NCBI RefSeq assembly: GCF_039531105.1 | Contig: NZ_BAAAPK010000001.1 | Coordinates: 2,790,001 to 2,854,000 of the forward strand | DNA length: 64,000 bases | Direction of reading: 5' to 3' | Origin: Microbacterium lacus | GTDB taxonomy: Bacteria > Actinomycetota > Actinomycetes > Actinomycetales > Microbacteriaceae | Shown here: one piece after another, positions 16,789 to 25,874 of the stretch | Layout of the letters: every line of letters begins with the position of its first letter | Position numbering within the stretch: position 1 is the stretch's first letter | The notes under the pieces: model-generated | Told to the model about the DNA's origin: nothing | What the model saw: the letters and a program-made list of their open reading frames with translations, nothing else | Database searches by the model: none | Translations under genes and position numbers: made by a program

Positions 16789-18472
16789 CTTGCAGCACGC
16801 TTTCGGTGTCGAGTACGTCCGAGGCTCGTCCGCCGAGCGTGGCGCGCAGCGTGAGGATGCCGCCGGAGAGCGACGCGGAGTCCATCCCTGCCTGAGTGAC
16901 CACGCGGTGGGCGATCGCGGACCGAACTCCCGATGCGCACATCACCCGGACCGGACGTCCCGCCGCCTGCTCGCGCACTTCGTCGATGCGTCCCCGCAGT
17001 TCGGTGTGAGGGATGTGCAGGGCGCCGGGCACGTGTCCGGTCACCCACTCGTCATGGCGGCGCACATCGAGGATCAGCGCGTCGTCGAGCACGTCGTCGA
17101 GGTCCTCGGCGTACCAGAGCTTCAGCGTGCCGTTCAGAACGTTCTCGCCGACCATGCCGGTGAGGTTGACGGCATCCTTGGCCTGTCCGTAGGGCGGGGA
17201 GTAGGCGAGGTCGAGGTCGATGAGCTCGTCGACGGACATGCCTGCGCGGATGGCCGTGGCCAGTACGTCGATGCGCTTGTCTACGCCCTCCGTGCCGACA
17301 GCCTGTGCGCCGAGCAGCCGACCGGTGCCGGGATCGATGTGCACAACCAGGTGAATCTGGCTAGCTCCGGGGAAGTACCCGGCGTGCTGGTTCGCGTGCA
17401 GATGCAGAGTGCGGCAGCCGATACCTGCCCCGTCGAGCGCCATCCGGTTCGCGCCGGTCAGCGCGGCCGTCAGCGACCCGACTCGTACGATGGCGGTTCC
17501 GACGGGCTGCGGGATCTCGCGCGCGGTCTCGGGTCGGATGATGTCGTCGGCGACCAGGCGGCCGGCACGGTTCGCGGGACCGGCGAGGGCGACGGGTCGT
17601 CGGGTGCCGGTGACGGCGTCGATGCTCAGCGTCGCGTCGCCTACGGCCCACACGTCCGGGACGTTCGTGCGACCGTGAGTGTCGACGATCATCGCTCCGC
17701 GTTCGCAGGCGACCCCGGCTTCCTCGAAGATCTTGGTGTCGGGGCGGACGCCGACGGACATCACGATCAGATCTGCCCTGAGCTCCGTGCCGTCGGCCAG
17801 GACTACGGTGTCGGCGTCCGGTCCGTGGTGGATGGACGTCGCCGCGACCCCGACTCGCAGATCGATGCCGAGTGCGCGCAGTTCTTCGGACACCAGCCAG
17901 GCAAGTTCCGGCTCGACCGGCGGCAGTGGCTGCGGGGCCAGCTCGACGACCGAGACATCGAGGCCCTGGGCGGCGAGAGCTTCGGCCGCTTCGATCCCGA
18001 TGAATCCCGCACCGAGGACGACCGCGCGGCGAGCACCTGCGGTGACCTTGACACGAAGGGCGAGGGCATCCTCGACGGTTCGCAGGGTGCGCACCCTGGG
18101 CGAATCCACGCCGGGGATCGGCGGAACGAACGCCGAGGCACCCGGCGAGAGCACGAGGGCGTCATAGGCAATCTGCTCGACACCGTCCGCCGAGCGGACG
18201 GTGACCGTGTGCGCATCCGCGTCGACCGAGATCACTTCGTTGCCCGGTCGAACATCCAGCGCCAGCGCTGCGCGCAGTGATGCCGGCGTCTGCACGAGGA
18301 GTGCGCGCGGGTCGGTGATCTCGCCGCCGACGAAATAGGGCAGTCCGCAGTTCGCGAACGAGACGTGCGCGCCCCGCTCGAGCACGATGATCTCCGCTGA
18401 TTCGTCAAGACGACGGGCGCGTGCCGCGCAGCTCATTCCTCCAGCGACTCCGCCGACGATCACGATCCTCAT
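16781..18472 (-). CDS. CoA-disulfide reductase with C-terminal rhodanese domain
   Basis: This 563-residue flavoprotein begins 'MRIVIVGGVAGG' with the FAD-binding motif. The redox Cys is in 'SFANCGLPYFVGG' (about Cys43). NAD(P)H binding is in 'VVLGAGFIGIEAAEAL'. The C-terminal third includes the CoA-disulfide reductase dimerisation region ('YSPPYGQAKDAVN'). Residues about 465-555 are a rhodanese with active Cys in 'VMCASGVRS'. Such proteins reduce CoA or bacillithiol/mycothiol persulfides and polysulfides (Npsr/CoADR-RHD type). It overlaps trxA-like upstream by 4 nt and the second CstR downstream by 8 nt. It lacks the TusA and DsrE domains of its paralogue at 9488. Confidence 0.92.
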   Translation of the reverse strand: MRIVIVGGVAGGMSCAARARRLDESAEIIVLERGAHVSFANCGLPYFVGGEITDPRALLVQTPASLRAALALDVRPGNEVISVDADAHTVTVRSADGVEQIAYDALVLSPGASAFVPPIPGVDSPRVRTLRTVEDALALRVKVTAGARRAVVLGAGFIGIEAAEALAAQGLDVSVVELAPQPLPPVEPELAWLVSEELRALGIDLRVGVAATSIHHGPDADTVVLADGTELRADLIVMSVGVRPDTKIFEEAGVACERGAMIVDTHGRTNVPDVWAVGDATLSIDAVTGTRRPVALAGPANRAGRLVADDIIRPETAREIPQPVGTAIVRVGSLTAALTGANRMALDGAGIGCRTLHLHANQHAGYFPGASQIHLVVHIDPGTGRLLGAQAVGTEGVDKRIDVLATAIRAGMSVDELIDLDLAYSPPYGQAKDAVNLTGMVGENVLNGTLKLWYAEDLDDVLDDALILDVRRHDEWVTGHVPGALHIPHTELRGRIDEVREQAAGRPVRVMCASGVRSAIAHRVVTQAGMDSASLSGGILTLRATLGGRASDVLDTESVLQGA

Positions 18473-18849
18473 CGCACGACCTCCGCTTCCTGATCGGCGC
18501 GGGCGATCTCGGCACGGACGACGTCCATGTCCAGCGCCCGCACCGCGTCGATGAGCTGATCCAACTGGGGAGCGTTGAGGGCCCCCGGCTGGGAGAAGAC
18601 CAGAATCCCCGCACGGAAGATCATGAGTGTCGGGATGGAGCGGATCTGGAACGCCGCAGCGAGGGCTCGCTCGATGTCGGTGTCGACCTTTCCGAACACG
18701 ATGTCGGGGTGCGCTTCCGACGCGCGCTCGAACACCGGCGCGAAGGCGCGGCACGGACCGCACCACGCCGCCCAGAAGTCGAGGAAGACGATGTCGTTTT
18801 CAGCGATCACGGCCGGCAGGCCGGCTTCGCTGATCTCACGTGTTGTCAT
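18469..18849 (-). CDS. Thioredoxin
   Basis: This 126-residue cytosolic thioredoxin has the active site WCGPC (Cys30, Cys33) after 'VFLDFWAA', and the cis-Pro in 'IRSIPTLMIF'. It is about 20 residues longer than the classical family, with a charged C-terminal tail rather than an extra domain. It is co-transcribed with the CoA-disulfide reductase (ATGA overlap), so it probably reduces the rhodanese or persulfide intermediates. The putative CstR operator (18857-18872) overlaps the purine-rich region that would serve as its ribosome-binding site. Confidence 0.92.
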   Translation of the reverse strand: MTTREISEAGLPAVIAENDIVFLDFWAAWCGPCRAFAPVFERASEAHPDIVFGKVDTDIERALAAAFQIRSIPTLMIFRAGILVFSQPGALNAPQLDQLIDAVRALDMDVVRAEIARADQEAEVVR

Positions 18850-18856
18850 GATGGAA

Positions 18857-18872
18857 TTACCCCCCAGGGTAT
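18857..18872. promoter_or_regulatory. Putative CsoR/CstR operator (copy 2)
   Basis: TACCC-CCCA-GGGTA (18858-18871) sits just upstream of the thioredoxin start at 18849. Read on the coding strand, the GGGGGG tract of the site is 11 nt before ATG and could also be the Shine-Dalgarno sequence. Repressor binding would therefore cover both transcription and translation signals. Confidence 0.6.
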
Positions 18873-18919
18873 ATTTTGGGCAGACTTCCGCCTGCGACTT
18901 CTGGCGATTGTGGGTGGCT

Positions 18920-19294
18920 TTAGGGAACGACGGGCAGGCCCGTGGCTTTCGCGGCCTCGTCGATGCCGCCGGCGTCCTGCACGGCGAGATCGGCATCCTC
19001 CATAACGGAGACGGCCTGAGCTGAACGGTTTCCGGACTGGCAGTAGACGACGTAGTCCGTATCCGAGTCGAGGTCGGCCACGACGTCGTCGAACGTCGGT
19101 GACTGCAAGTCGATGTTGACGGCCCCATCGAGATGACCGGTCGCATACTCGGCGGGCGTCCGGACATCGACGATGACGGTGTCCGCACTCAGCTCGATGG
19201 ACGCGGGCGAACCAGCGCAGCCGCTTACACCGAGGGCAAGCGTGAGCACGGCGGCACCGAGACTGAGAGACCGCAGGCGACTATGCCGCGACAT
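18920..19294 (-). CDS. Rhodanese-domain lipoprotein
   Basis: This 124-residue protein begins with a type II signal peptide ('SLGAAVLTLALGVSGCAG', lipobox LGVSG-C). A single rhodanese domain follows, with active Cys in 'YVVYCQSGNRS' and the typical 'VIVDVRTPAEYATGHLDGAVNID'. It probably sits on the outer face of the membrane, transferring sulfane sulfur extracellularly. The start overlaps the small Cys-rich gene upstream by 14 nt. It is separated from the thioredoxin gene by 70 bp that hold operator copy 2. The extra lgt in the island could modify this lipoprotein, which is inference. Confidence 0.88.
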   Translation of the reverse strand: MSRHSRLRSLSLGAAVLTLALGVSGCAGSPASIELSADTVIVDVRTPAEYATGHLDGAVNIDLQSPTFDDVVADLDSDTDYVVYCQSGNRSAQAVSVMEDADLAVQDAGGIDEAAKATGLPVVP

Positions 19295-19412
19295 CCGCGT
19301 GCCCCGCGCAGCGCTGCTCGTCGGGAACGCCCCGAAGAGCCTCCTCGACATGCTGACCGCAACCCTCCCAGGTCGCCTTGCCGCACACTTCGCAGGTCAC
19401 TCGACTGCACAT
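19281..19412 (-). CDS. Small Cys-rich protein, paralogue B
   Basis: This 43-residue protein starts at ATG 19412-19410. 'CEVCGKATWEGCGQHV' and 'GVPDEQRCAGHAD' contain CxxC and C/H pairs that would suit a zinc ribbon. It is a paralogue of 16338-16499. It is the first gene of the leftward transcript after operator copy 3, and overlaps the rhodanese lipoprotein gene by 14 nt. The family is not recognised by name and the role is unknown. Confidence 0.78.
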   Translation of the reverse strand: MCSRVTCEVCGKATWEGCGQHVEEALRGVPDEQRCAGHADVAA

Positions 19413-19709
19413 GATCTCTTCTTTCCGGTTCGTTGATTCGTACTCTAGCATACCCCGGGGGGTATCCAGGGCGGATGGTGAGTCAGCAAGGTCCGACGCA
19501 CGAACGTCGAAGCCACCTAGCGAGACAGCCGCCGCAGCGCGATCCGCTACCCGCACGGATCGAGGACCACCGCAACGAATGAGCCCGACGACGAAGTCGC
19601 TCCGATCGCGCACACATCACTGACGACAGGAGTGCAATGCACGCAGGCACTTTAAGTGGACGGCTCGCGATCCCATGCAATGTCTGGGATGCCGTGTAAA
19701 CCAGGTTGC
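19413..19709. promoter_or_regulatory. Putative CsoR/CstR operator (copy 3) and non-coding gap
   Basis: The perfect dyad ATACCCC-GG-GGGGTAT lies at 19450-19465, 38 bp upstream of the small Cys-rich gene. It is the best match of the three copies in this island. The rest of the 297-bp gap to the next gene shows no supported feature. Confidence 0.65.
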
Positions 19710-20090
19710 ATGGCACGGAGCAGGAAAACGAAGCCAATCTTCCGTCGCGAAGAAGCGTATCGCCGGCAGCGAGAGGCGAACGACGCGGCCGCCGCGGTGG
19801 CACGTGAGCGAGCAAGAATGGTGGCGGAAGCGGAACGCTCGACCGCGGCGAATCGAGATCTGCAACTCGTTTGGGGTGGCCGCGAAGACGGACTCGCACG
19901 GCTTCGCGACATTTCACGCCAGCTGGAAAAGCTACATCGAGCGGAACGCGCCCTGCTTCACGAACGAGATGAGCTAGTCCATGTCCTCCGACGAGTGGAC
20001 GTCTCGTGGTCGCTGCTATCCACATGGTCCGGCCTGAGCCGCCAAGCGCTCAGCAAGCGACCGAAGGCGAGCCGACCGTCGTCCGCATGA
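19710..20090 (+). CDS. Hypothetical protein, coiled-coil plus HTH-like tail
   Basis: This 126-residue protein starts at ATG 19710 (MARSRKTKPIFRREE). Residues about 10-55 are highly charged and predicted coiled coil. Residues about 70-95 form a second helical stretch ('RQLEKLHRAERALLHERDEL'). Residues about 97-120 look like a helix-turn-helix ('VSWSLLSTWSGLSRQALSKR'). It reads in the same direction as the large NTPase gene, with a 245-bp gap. It could be a DNA-binding accessory or regulator of that gene. No family is recognised. Confidence 0.5.
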   Translation: MARSRKTKPIFRREEAYRRQREANDAAAAVARERARMVAEAERSTAANRDLQLVWGGREDGLARLRDISRQLEKLHRAERALLHERDELVHVLRRVDVSWSLLSTWSGLSRQALSKRPKASRPSSA

Positions 20091-20335
20091 GTTACCGCGG
20101 CTGGGCCAAAGATCGGGCAGGTCCAACGCCACGTGCTTGTGTCAGGGCAGACCATCCGAACACAGAGTGTGATCGTTGCACTCAAGGACCGGCCTACGGG
20201 CACTGCGCGAACGACGCAGTGCCGCGCCCGACATGGGTTGTGGTGTCGTAGCGCTCCCGACCGGGCGGGGGTGGCTAGCCTGGTCGTCAGCCTGCGCGTC
20301 GGATATGGGATCCGGAGAATCAAGGGGACAGACGG

Positions 20336-23300
20336 ATGTCAGAGAGCGTCAATGGTCGCGACGCTGTTCCGCCTTTGCAAATGGGCGATTTGAATGTGGG
20401 TCAGGCTGGATCTAGCCCGTATGCGACGGGCGGCGGGGGGACCTCGTTTGCTCACCGGGTCGCTGCCGTGTATCTCGCAAGTATGCTCACGCGCAGTCGA
20501 CGGGCGGAACTGGAAGAGCAGTCGGTCCACCGCATCTCATTTCAAACCGGGCCGACGCACCCGGTCGACGATCTGCTGGTCGCGTACTCGAGCGGGACTG
20601 TCGACGGCACGCTGGCCATTGCCTGCCGGGCGACGCCGAACTGGGTTCGAAGCCACCAGAGCACCGTTGACCTCGTGAAATCGTTGCTGTCCGAGCTCGC
20701 GACTCATGATCGTGAGACTCATCGGGTCGCCGTCGCGGTGTCCGGACGTTCGAGCCAGAGCGATCAACTCGCGAGGGTGTGCGATATCGCTCGCGCGCAC
20801 GCCGACGCGGATGCGTTCCATGCGTCTTTTGACGTCGACGGACGGTGGTCCGCGCCGGTCAGACGTCGCTACTCGCAGTTCTTGGACATGGTCGAGCTGG
20901 CTGTGGGAGCCCCACCGTCCGACCCTTCGATCGCGCAGCGTGCGTGGCACTTGCTTTCGCGATTGCATGTTCTCTCAATTAGGGTTCAGGGTCACGACGA
21001 CACAGATCGGGTGTCTCTCGCGACATCTCTGGATACTGTGGCATCGCCACAGGGCGACGGTATCGCTGTCAGGGACCGGCTCGAAGTTGAGGCCACCCGG
21101 TACGACGCGACTGGCGCGACTGTAGACCGGAACCTTCTCCGACGCGACCTTCATTCTGTCTTGGACTCGCCGCTTACCCGAAGCACCGTCGCGTGGGGTG
21201 TGCTGGCCGAACATCGAAAAGTAGCCACCGCCAGCGTGCGACTCACCATTGGAGATGACGCCTCTTCGAATGGGCCGTTGACGTTGGGTTTTTCCGATCG
21301 TCGTGTCCAGCTAGCCGAGCGGCTGGAGGCGAGCGCCACGTCTGGCGGTGCCCTGCTGGTCGTCGGAGAGTCAGGCGCCGGCAAGAGCGCGTTGGTGTTG
21401 TCAACGGTCGCCGACCTAGAGGAGGCGAACGCCGACGAGTTCGAGGCTTTAGTCATCAACTTTCGCAACTTGCCCGATACGGGGATGGAACTTCGCGCCG
21501 CCCTCGGCATGTCCGTTCAGGACCTACTCGGCGAGCTATCCGCAGCGGGCCGACTCGTCGTCATCGACGCTGCAGACGCCGCGCTAGAGAGATCTTCGGG
21601 GCTCCTGAACGAGCTTGTCCACGCCGCCCGATCCGCAGGCATCGGGGCTGTCGCGGTCACCTCGGCATCCGCCGCCGACTACGTGCAGGAACAGCTCGCC
21701 GCTGCTTACTCATCCGAAGTTGACACGTTCGAAGTGGCGCCGCTCAGTGACGAGGACGTGCGAGAAGTGTCCGAGCACTTTCCGCTGCTACGGAATGTCC
21801 TGCGCGACCTGCCAGCGTCCTCGTTGCTGCGACGGCCGGTGGTCCTTGATCTCCTCGCGCGAACCGAACTGCAGGTTGAACGCTCGCTGGGGGAATGGGA
21901 ATGCCTTGAACTTGTGTGGCGCAAGATCGTGCGCGCAGAGGGGCGTACTGGGGCGGGCTCTTCAGAGGCGCGCGAACAGACCTTACTCGCGACCGCCGCT
22001 GCCGCACTCAACCTGCCGATCCAGTCGCGCCCGGAGCTCGGTTTCGATTCAGCCGCTGTAGATCAACTTCGCCGAGACCACCTCCTATCCCCAGCCAGCC
22101 CGTATCGACATCGACCGGAGTTCGCGCACGACGAGATACGCCGCTACGCCACCGCGATCCTCCTCGTTCGTGCCCACACGCCCACCGAGACCCTTGAATC
22201 GGCAGAGGCGCCGAGATGGGCGCTGTCCGCGGCCACACTGGCTCTCAAGGGGCAGCTCCTGGCGCCCGGCGCTCAGCCGCCCCGAGTCTTTGCCGAAGCG
22301 CTGCGCAGCTTCCATGGCTTTGCCGACCGCCACGGTGCACGATGGGCGGACGTGCCCATCGAAGCTGTCACAGAGACTCCACAGGCGTACGACTGCCTCA
22401 GGGCCGCCCTCACCGCCGACCACCCCCTCTTGACGCTTAAGGACGTCGTGCGAGTAACGCAGCAACGCCATCAAGTCGCTGGGCGGCTCGACGCTGTCGC
22501 ATCGACGCCTGTGATCAGGGTCCTCCTGGACGAGGAGCAACCCTGGGATGTCTCGAAGGACTCGTTCCAGCTTCTCGTCAGCTGGCTGCAAGCACTGGTC
22601 CTCGCGCAGCTCCCGGCCGGGAACCTTCTCCGCACGACACTGCGCGACCGACTCCTCACCTTCTGGGAACTTCATCCATCGCGGCAGGTCTCCGCCATCG
22701 ATCCCAGCAGCTACCTTGGTGGACATCGACGCCGCCGACGGCGCGCACTGGACTACCACGTCACCTCCGAGGAGTTTGTCGAGTCGTTAGCCCTTCTCGG
22801 CCCGGACCTGAACGAACGCGTGGAGGCATGCCTGCGGGCGATCGCAGCTGACGCTCCCGCATTCCTTGCTCCAGCGGTCGACGAACCATTGAGCGCGAGG
22901 GCTCTTGCCCTGCATGACCCCGAGTTGCTCGCCGACCTGATCGAGGCCTATTACATCGACGACGACACAGAGGATTGGCACCTCGACCACGGCGTACGAC
23001 GCCATCAGAGCCGATGGACAGGGTTCGGGGTTCCCCTGTTCGCCTATTACTTCGGAGGGTTCTGGCCACTGTTCCAAACAGCCCCCTTCACGACCTCGAT
23101 TCGCGTGCTCAACAAGATCCTGAACCACGGCGCGGCCACTCGCGTCCAGACCCTCGCACGTCACCGTAGGCAAGGCGAGATCGACGAGGACGACCGCGGC
23201 GTGGTCATGACCCTTGACGGCGTCGAGCGAACCTACGTGGGAGATAGCCACGTCTGGAGTTGGTATCGCGGCACCTCGGTCGGCCCGTATCCGGGGATGA

Positions 23301-25339
23301 GCGCGCTCCTGGCAATGGAACGGGTCGCCGAAGGGTGGCTCGATCAGGGGATACCACCCGGCAGAGTAGTCGATGTGCTGCTCGCGGGGTGCGAAAACCT
23401 CGCCGTCCCCGGAATGCTCTACGGGCTCCTCGTGCGGCATATCGAGAAGGTCGGTCCCGAACTCGACTTCTTCCTAGCCGAGCCGGCGGTGTGGGAACTC
23501 GAGTTTGGCCGAGTCACCAGCGAGTATTCGGGACTGCGCGCAAACACCGATGACCTCGCGAACAATGACCGCCGTCAATGGTCGCCCCGAGACGTCAGCG
23601 CCTGGCTCATCACCCACGGTGAGGAAGAGCGCATAGCCTCCCTCAGAACGGTCGGAGAGACGCTAATTCGAAACGGCGAGCGGCTCGGTCTCACGGACGA
23701 GCGTGCGAAAGGCTGGGCCGCCAGCCTCGATGCGTCCCGCTATCAGATCACCCAGCAGGGGGATCAGTACTATCTGGAGGTCGTGCCGCCACCGGAAGTC
23801 ATCGCGGCACAGCGGGAGATGGCTTCCTACCAGGAGGAGGTACAGACGACGCTCCGACTCCAGAATCGTTACTGGGGTTCCGCGAAACACGACCCCGACT
23901 ATCAATTCCCGACCGTCGCGGAGATCGCTGCTGACCTCAAGGCGGCCAAAGAGCTGCTGGAGTCCGACGGACAACAACTGCCAAGCGACCGCATCGACGT
24001 CGTCGCACAGGTGGTGGGCGCCGCCGTCTCTCGCGCCGCGGACGGCGAGCCAGAGGCTTTCGGAGATGAAGAGCAGTTCGCCACCCGTCTCGTGCTCGAT
24101 GTGGCGCTGTCGTTTCGGAAGGCGCACAGCCAGCGCCACGAAGGGCAGTACTTCGACTTAGGCGCCGACCGCGCTGTCGCACGATGTCTTCCGGCGTACC
24201 TCACCACCCTGCTCAGACCACTTCTTCACGAGGTCGGGGCAACCGACAGGGACGTCGCCGCGGGGGGAATGGCGATGGCGTCACGTGCAACATCGGAAAC
24301 CCGCCTCTACCTTGCCCGAGGATGCGACATCGTCTGGACGGCGCCGTGCGCGGGTAGCCCCTGCGCCCACGAGATAGCGGTGGGCTGGCTTCTGGAGAGC
24401 GCCCGCGACGCGGAGATCGGACCGTGGAGTCAAAAAAAGCAACGCCCCACCCGTAAGCGCATCAAGGGCGATGTGATCGCCCGCCTGCAGCGCATCCCGG
24501 GCGATTCCATACGCATCGAAGCACTCGACCCGGCAATCCGAGGCCTCGGCGCTGCCTCTCGATGGCAGCACTGCCGATCCGATGAGGCCGCAGCTGCGCT
24601 GAGCACGCTCCTTCACATCCAGCGGCACGCGATGGTCGTTCACGAAGAAAAGGGCTGGACCGCCGACGACCGGGGCAGTCACACCCTGATCGCCGCGCGC
24701 GCCCTGCTCGACACCACGTCCGCAATAGCCGATTCAAGTGCGGTTCTCGACTACCTCGACACGCTTCGCGTTGACGCGGGGCTCATGACTAACTTCCTTC
24801 ACGGTCTCGCAGCGGCCGGCGCGGAAACCCAGGCTCGCGCTGACATCATTCGTGAACTGTGGCCGCCGCTGTTGGCTCACGCGTCGGGCTACATCAACGA
24901 CGGCACGGACACCTTCCGAGACAGACACTGGGGTGACTGGGCGGCGGCCGCGTTGCTACCGGACCCACTGACGTGGACGCAGGGCCTCTACAACGAGGTT
25001 GTCGGGACGGCGATCGATTGGGTTCGGGCTGACGATCTCTCGAACCTGATCGACGGGTGGATTCCCGCCGGCCGCGGGAGCATAAAGTGCGTTGACGCCT
25101 TGATCCGCATCCTTCGCCGGATGCCCATGCCCGATCAGGTAGTCCGCGGCCTTGCGTGGATGAGCGAACTCTGCGTTCAAGACAACCGAGCGACCGTGAA
25201 GCAGACCTGGACTTCGGACGAATGGCTGAAAGAAGTTAGAAGCGCGGCCGAAGAACACGGACTGCTCGACCAATGGCAAATGTTGGTTGACGCAATGGTT
25301 GTCGCCGGTAACGAGGGTCTCGCCCCCTACAGCCGATAA
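20336..25339 (+). CDS. Large STAND-type NTPase, candidate Avs-like antiviral protein
   Basis: This 1667-residue protein starts at ATG 20336 after AAGGGGA. Residues 35-230 resemble a degenerate restriction-endonuclease-like effector domain ('GTSFAHRVAAVYLASML', 'VDDL' at 77-80, 'ACR' at 96-98 where a Q-x-K strand would be expected). Residues about 330-560 are a P-loop NTPase: Walker A GESGAGKS (344-351, Lys350) and Walker B LVVIDAAD (407-414). Residues 600-1667 are largely alpha-helical without a named domain, as in STAND sensor regions. The N-effector / NTPase / long helical C-terminus layout and the length are those of Avs (AVAST) anti-phage proteins. This is an architecture argument only, and no homology search was run. 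Confidence 0.75.
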   Translation: MSESVNGRDAVPPLQMGDLNVGQAGSSPYATGGGGTSFAHRVAAVYLASMLTRSRRAELEEQSVHRISFQTGPTHPVDDLLVAYSSGTVDGTLAIACRATPNWVRSHQSTVDLVKSLLSELATHDRETHRVAVAVSGRSSQSDQLARVCDIARAHADADAFHASFDVDGRWSAPVRRRYSQFLDMVELAVGAPPSDPSIAQRAWHLLSRLHVLSIRVQGHDDTDRVSLATSLDTVASPQGDGIAVRDRLEVEATRYDATGATVDRNLLRRDLHSVLDSPLTRSTVAWGVLAEHRKVATASVRLTIGDDASSNGPLTLGFSDRRVQLAERLEASATSGGALLVVGESGAGKSALVLSTVADLEEANADEFEALVINFRNLPDTGMELRAALGMSVQDLLGELSAAGRLVVIDAADAALERSSGLLNELVHAARSAGIGAVAVTSASAADYVQEQLAAAYSSEVDTFEVAPLSDEDVREVSEHFPLLRNVLRDLPASSLLRRPVVLDLLARTELQVERSLGEWECLELVWRKIVRAEGRTGAGSSEAREQTLLATAAAALNLPIQSRPELGFDSAAVDQLRRDHLLSPASPYRHRPEFAHDEIRRYATAILLVRAHTPTETLESAEAPRWALSAATLALKGQLLAPGAQPPRVFAEALRSFHGFADRHGARWADVPIEAVTETPQAYDCLRAALTADHPLLTLKDVVRVTQQRHQVAGRLDAVASTPVIRVLLDEEQPWDVSKDSFQLLVSWLQALVLAQLPAGNLLRTTLRDRLLTFWELHPSRQVSAIDPSSYLGGHRRRRRRALDYHVTSEEFVESLALLGPDLNERVEACLRAIAADAPAFLAPAVDEPLSARALALHDPELLADLIEAYYIDDDTEDWHLDHGVRRHQSRWTGFGVPLFAYYFGGFWPLFQTAPFTTSIRVLNKILNHGAATRVQTLARHRRQGEIDEDDRGVVMTLDGVERTYVGDSHVWSWYRGTSVGPYPGMSALLAMERVAEGWLDQGIPPGRVVDVLLAGCENLAVPGMLYGLLVRHIEKVGPELDFFLAEPAVWELEFGRVTSEYSGLRANTDDLANNDRRQWSPRDVSAWLITHGEEERIASLRTVGETLIRNGERLGLTDERAKGWAASLDASRYQITQQGDQYYLEVVPPPEVIAAQREMASYQEEVQTTLRLQNRYWGSAKHDPDYQFPTVAEIAADLKAAKELLESDGQQLPSDRIDVVAQVVGAAVSRAADGEPEAFGDEEQFATRLVLDVALSFRKAHSQRHEGQYFDLGADRAVARCLPAYLTTLLRPLLHEVGATDRDVAAGGMAMASRATSETRLYLARGCDIVWTAPCAGSPCAHEIAVGWLLESARDAEIGPWSQKKQRPTRKRIKGDVIARLQRIPGDSIRIEALDPAIRGLGAASRWQHCRSDEAAAALSTLLHIQRHAMVVHEEKGWTADDRGSHTLIAARALLDTTSAIADSSAVLDYLDTLRVDAGLMTNFLHGLAAAGAETQARADIIRELWPPLLAHASGYINDGTDTFRDRHWGDWAAAALLPDPLTWTQGLYNEVVGTAIDWVRADDLSNLIDGWIPAGRGSIKCVDALIRILRRMPMPDQVVRGLAWMSELCVQDNRATVKQTWTSDEWLKEVRSAAEEHGLLDQWQMLVDAMVVAGNEGLAPYSR

Positions 25340-25569
25340 TCTCCTCACGCCATCCGCCGCCGACTGCTCGCGACTAAGCTGCCGCGAGAATCCACGCGAG
25401 AACCACCGACGTGTCCGACGAGAAGTCCATGTCCTGCGACAGCTCGCCTCCCGCCTGGCCAATCGCATGGATCAGGATCCGATCACCGGCCGATCAACGT
25501 TGCTGACAACAGCCGCCGCTACTTCCGCATGTCGCTTCACTCTCGACAGTTTGAGGCCGTCTAGGAACG
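25340..25569. other. Non-coding gap after the large NTPase gene
   Basis: This 230-bp stretch lies between two convergent genes. I see no hairpin strong enough to call a terminator and no supported coding sequence. Confidence 0.4.
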
Positions 25570-25755
25570 TCACGGCTCATTGCGACGACCCTGGATCATC
25601 GTGATCGTCTTGATCGCGAGATCGACGATCGCGTCCTCCAGATCCTCGCCGGTGCGTCCCGATGCCTTGATCGCGTCGACCTCGACCAGGAACCCCGCCG
25701 CGTTGGGGTTCGCAACGACATAGGCCTTGAGCCGCGCGTAATGGCTATCCGTCAT
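25570..25755 (-). CDS. Small hypothetical protein
   Basis: This 61-residue protein starts at ATG 25755 (MTDSHYARLKAYVV). A longer reading exists upstream but is poorly structured. The helix-rich sequence ends 'DLAIKTITMIQGRRNEP'. No family is recognised. It is convergent with the large NTPase gene (231-bp gap) and on the same strand as the next two hypothetical genes. Confidence 0.4.
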   Translation of the reverse strand: MTDSHYARLKAYVVANPNAAGFLVEVDAIKASGRTGEDLEDAIVDLAIKTITMIQGRRNEP

Positions 25756-25874
25756 GCGGCATGCTATCCAAATGCTCGCTCCGAGAGCACGCCGGATGCT
25801 GATCCGCGCGCGCACTGGGTGGCGCGTTTGGGCACAGCCGGCCGGATAGGGACGGTCGAGCCACGCTCTGACAC

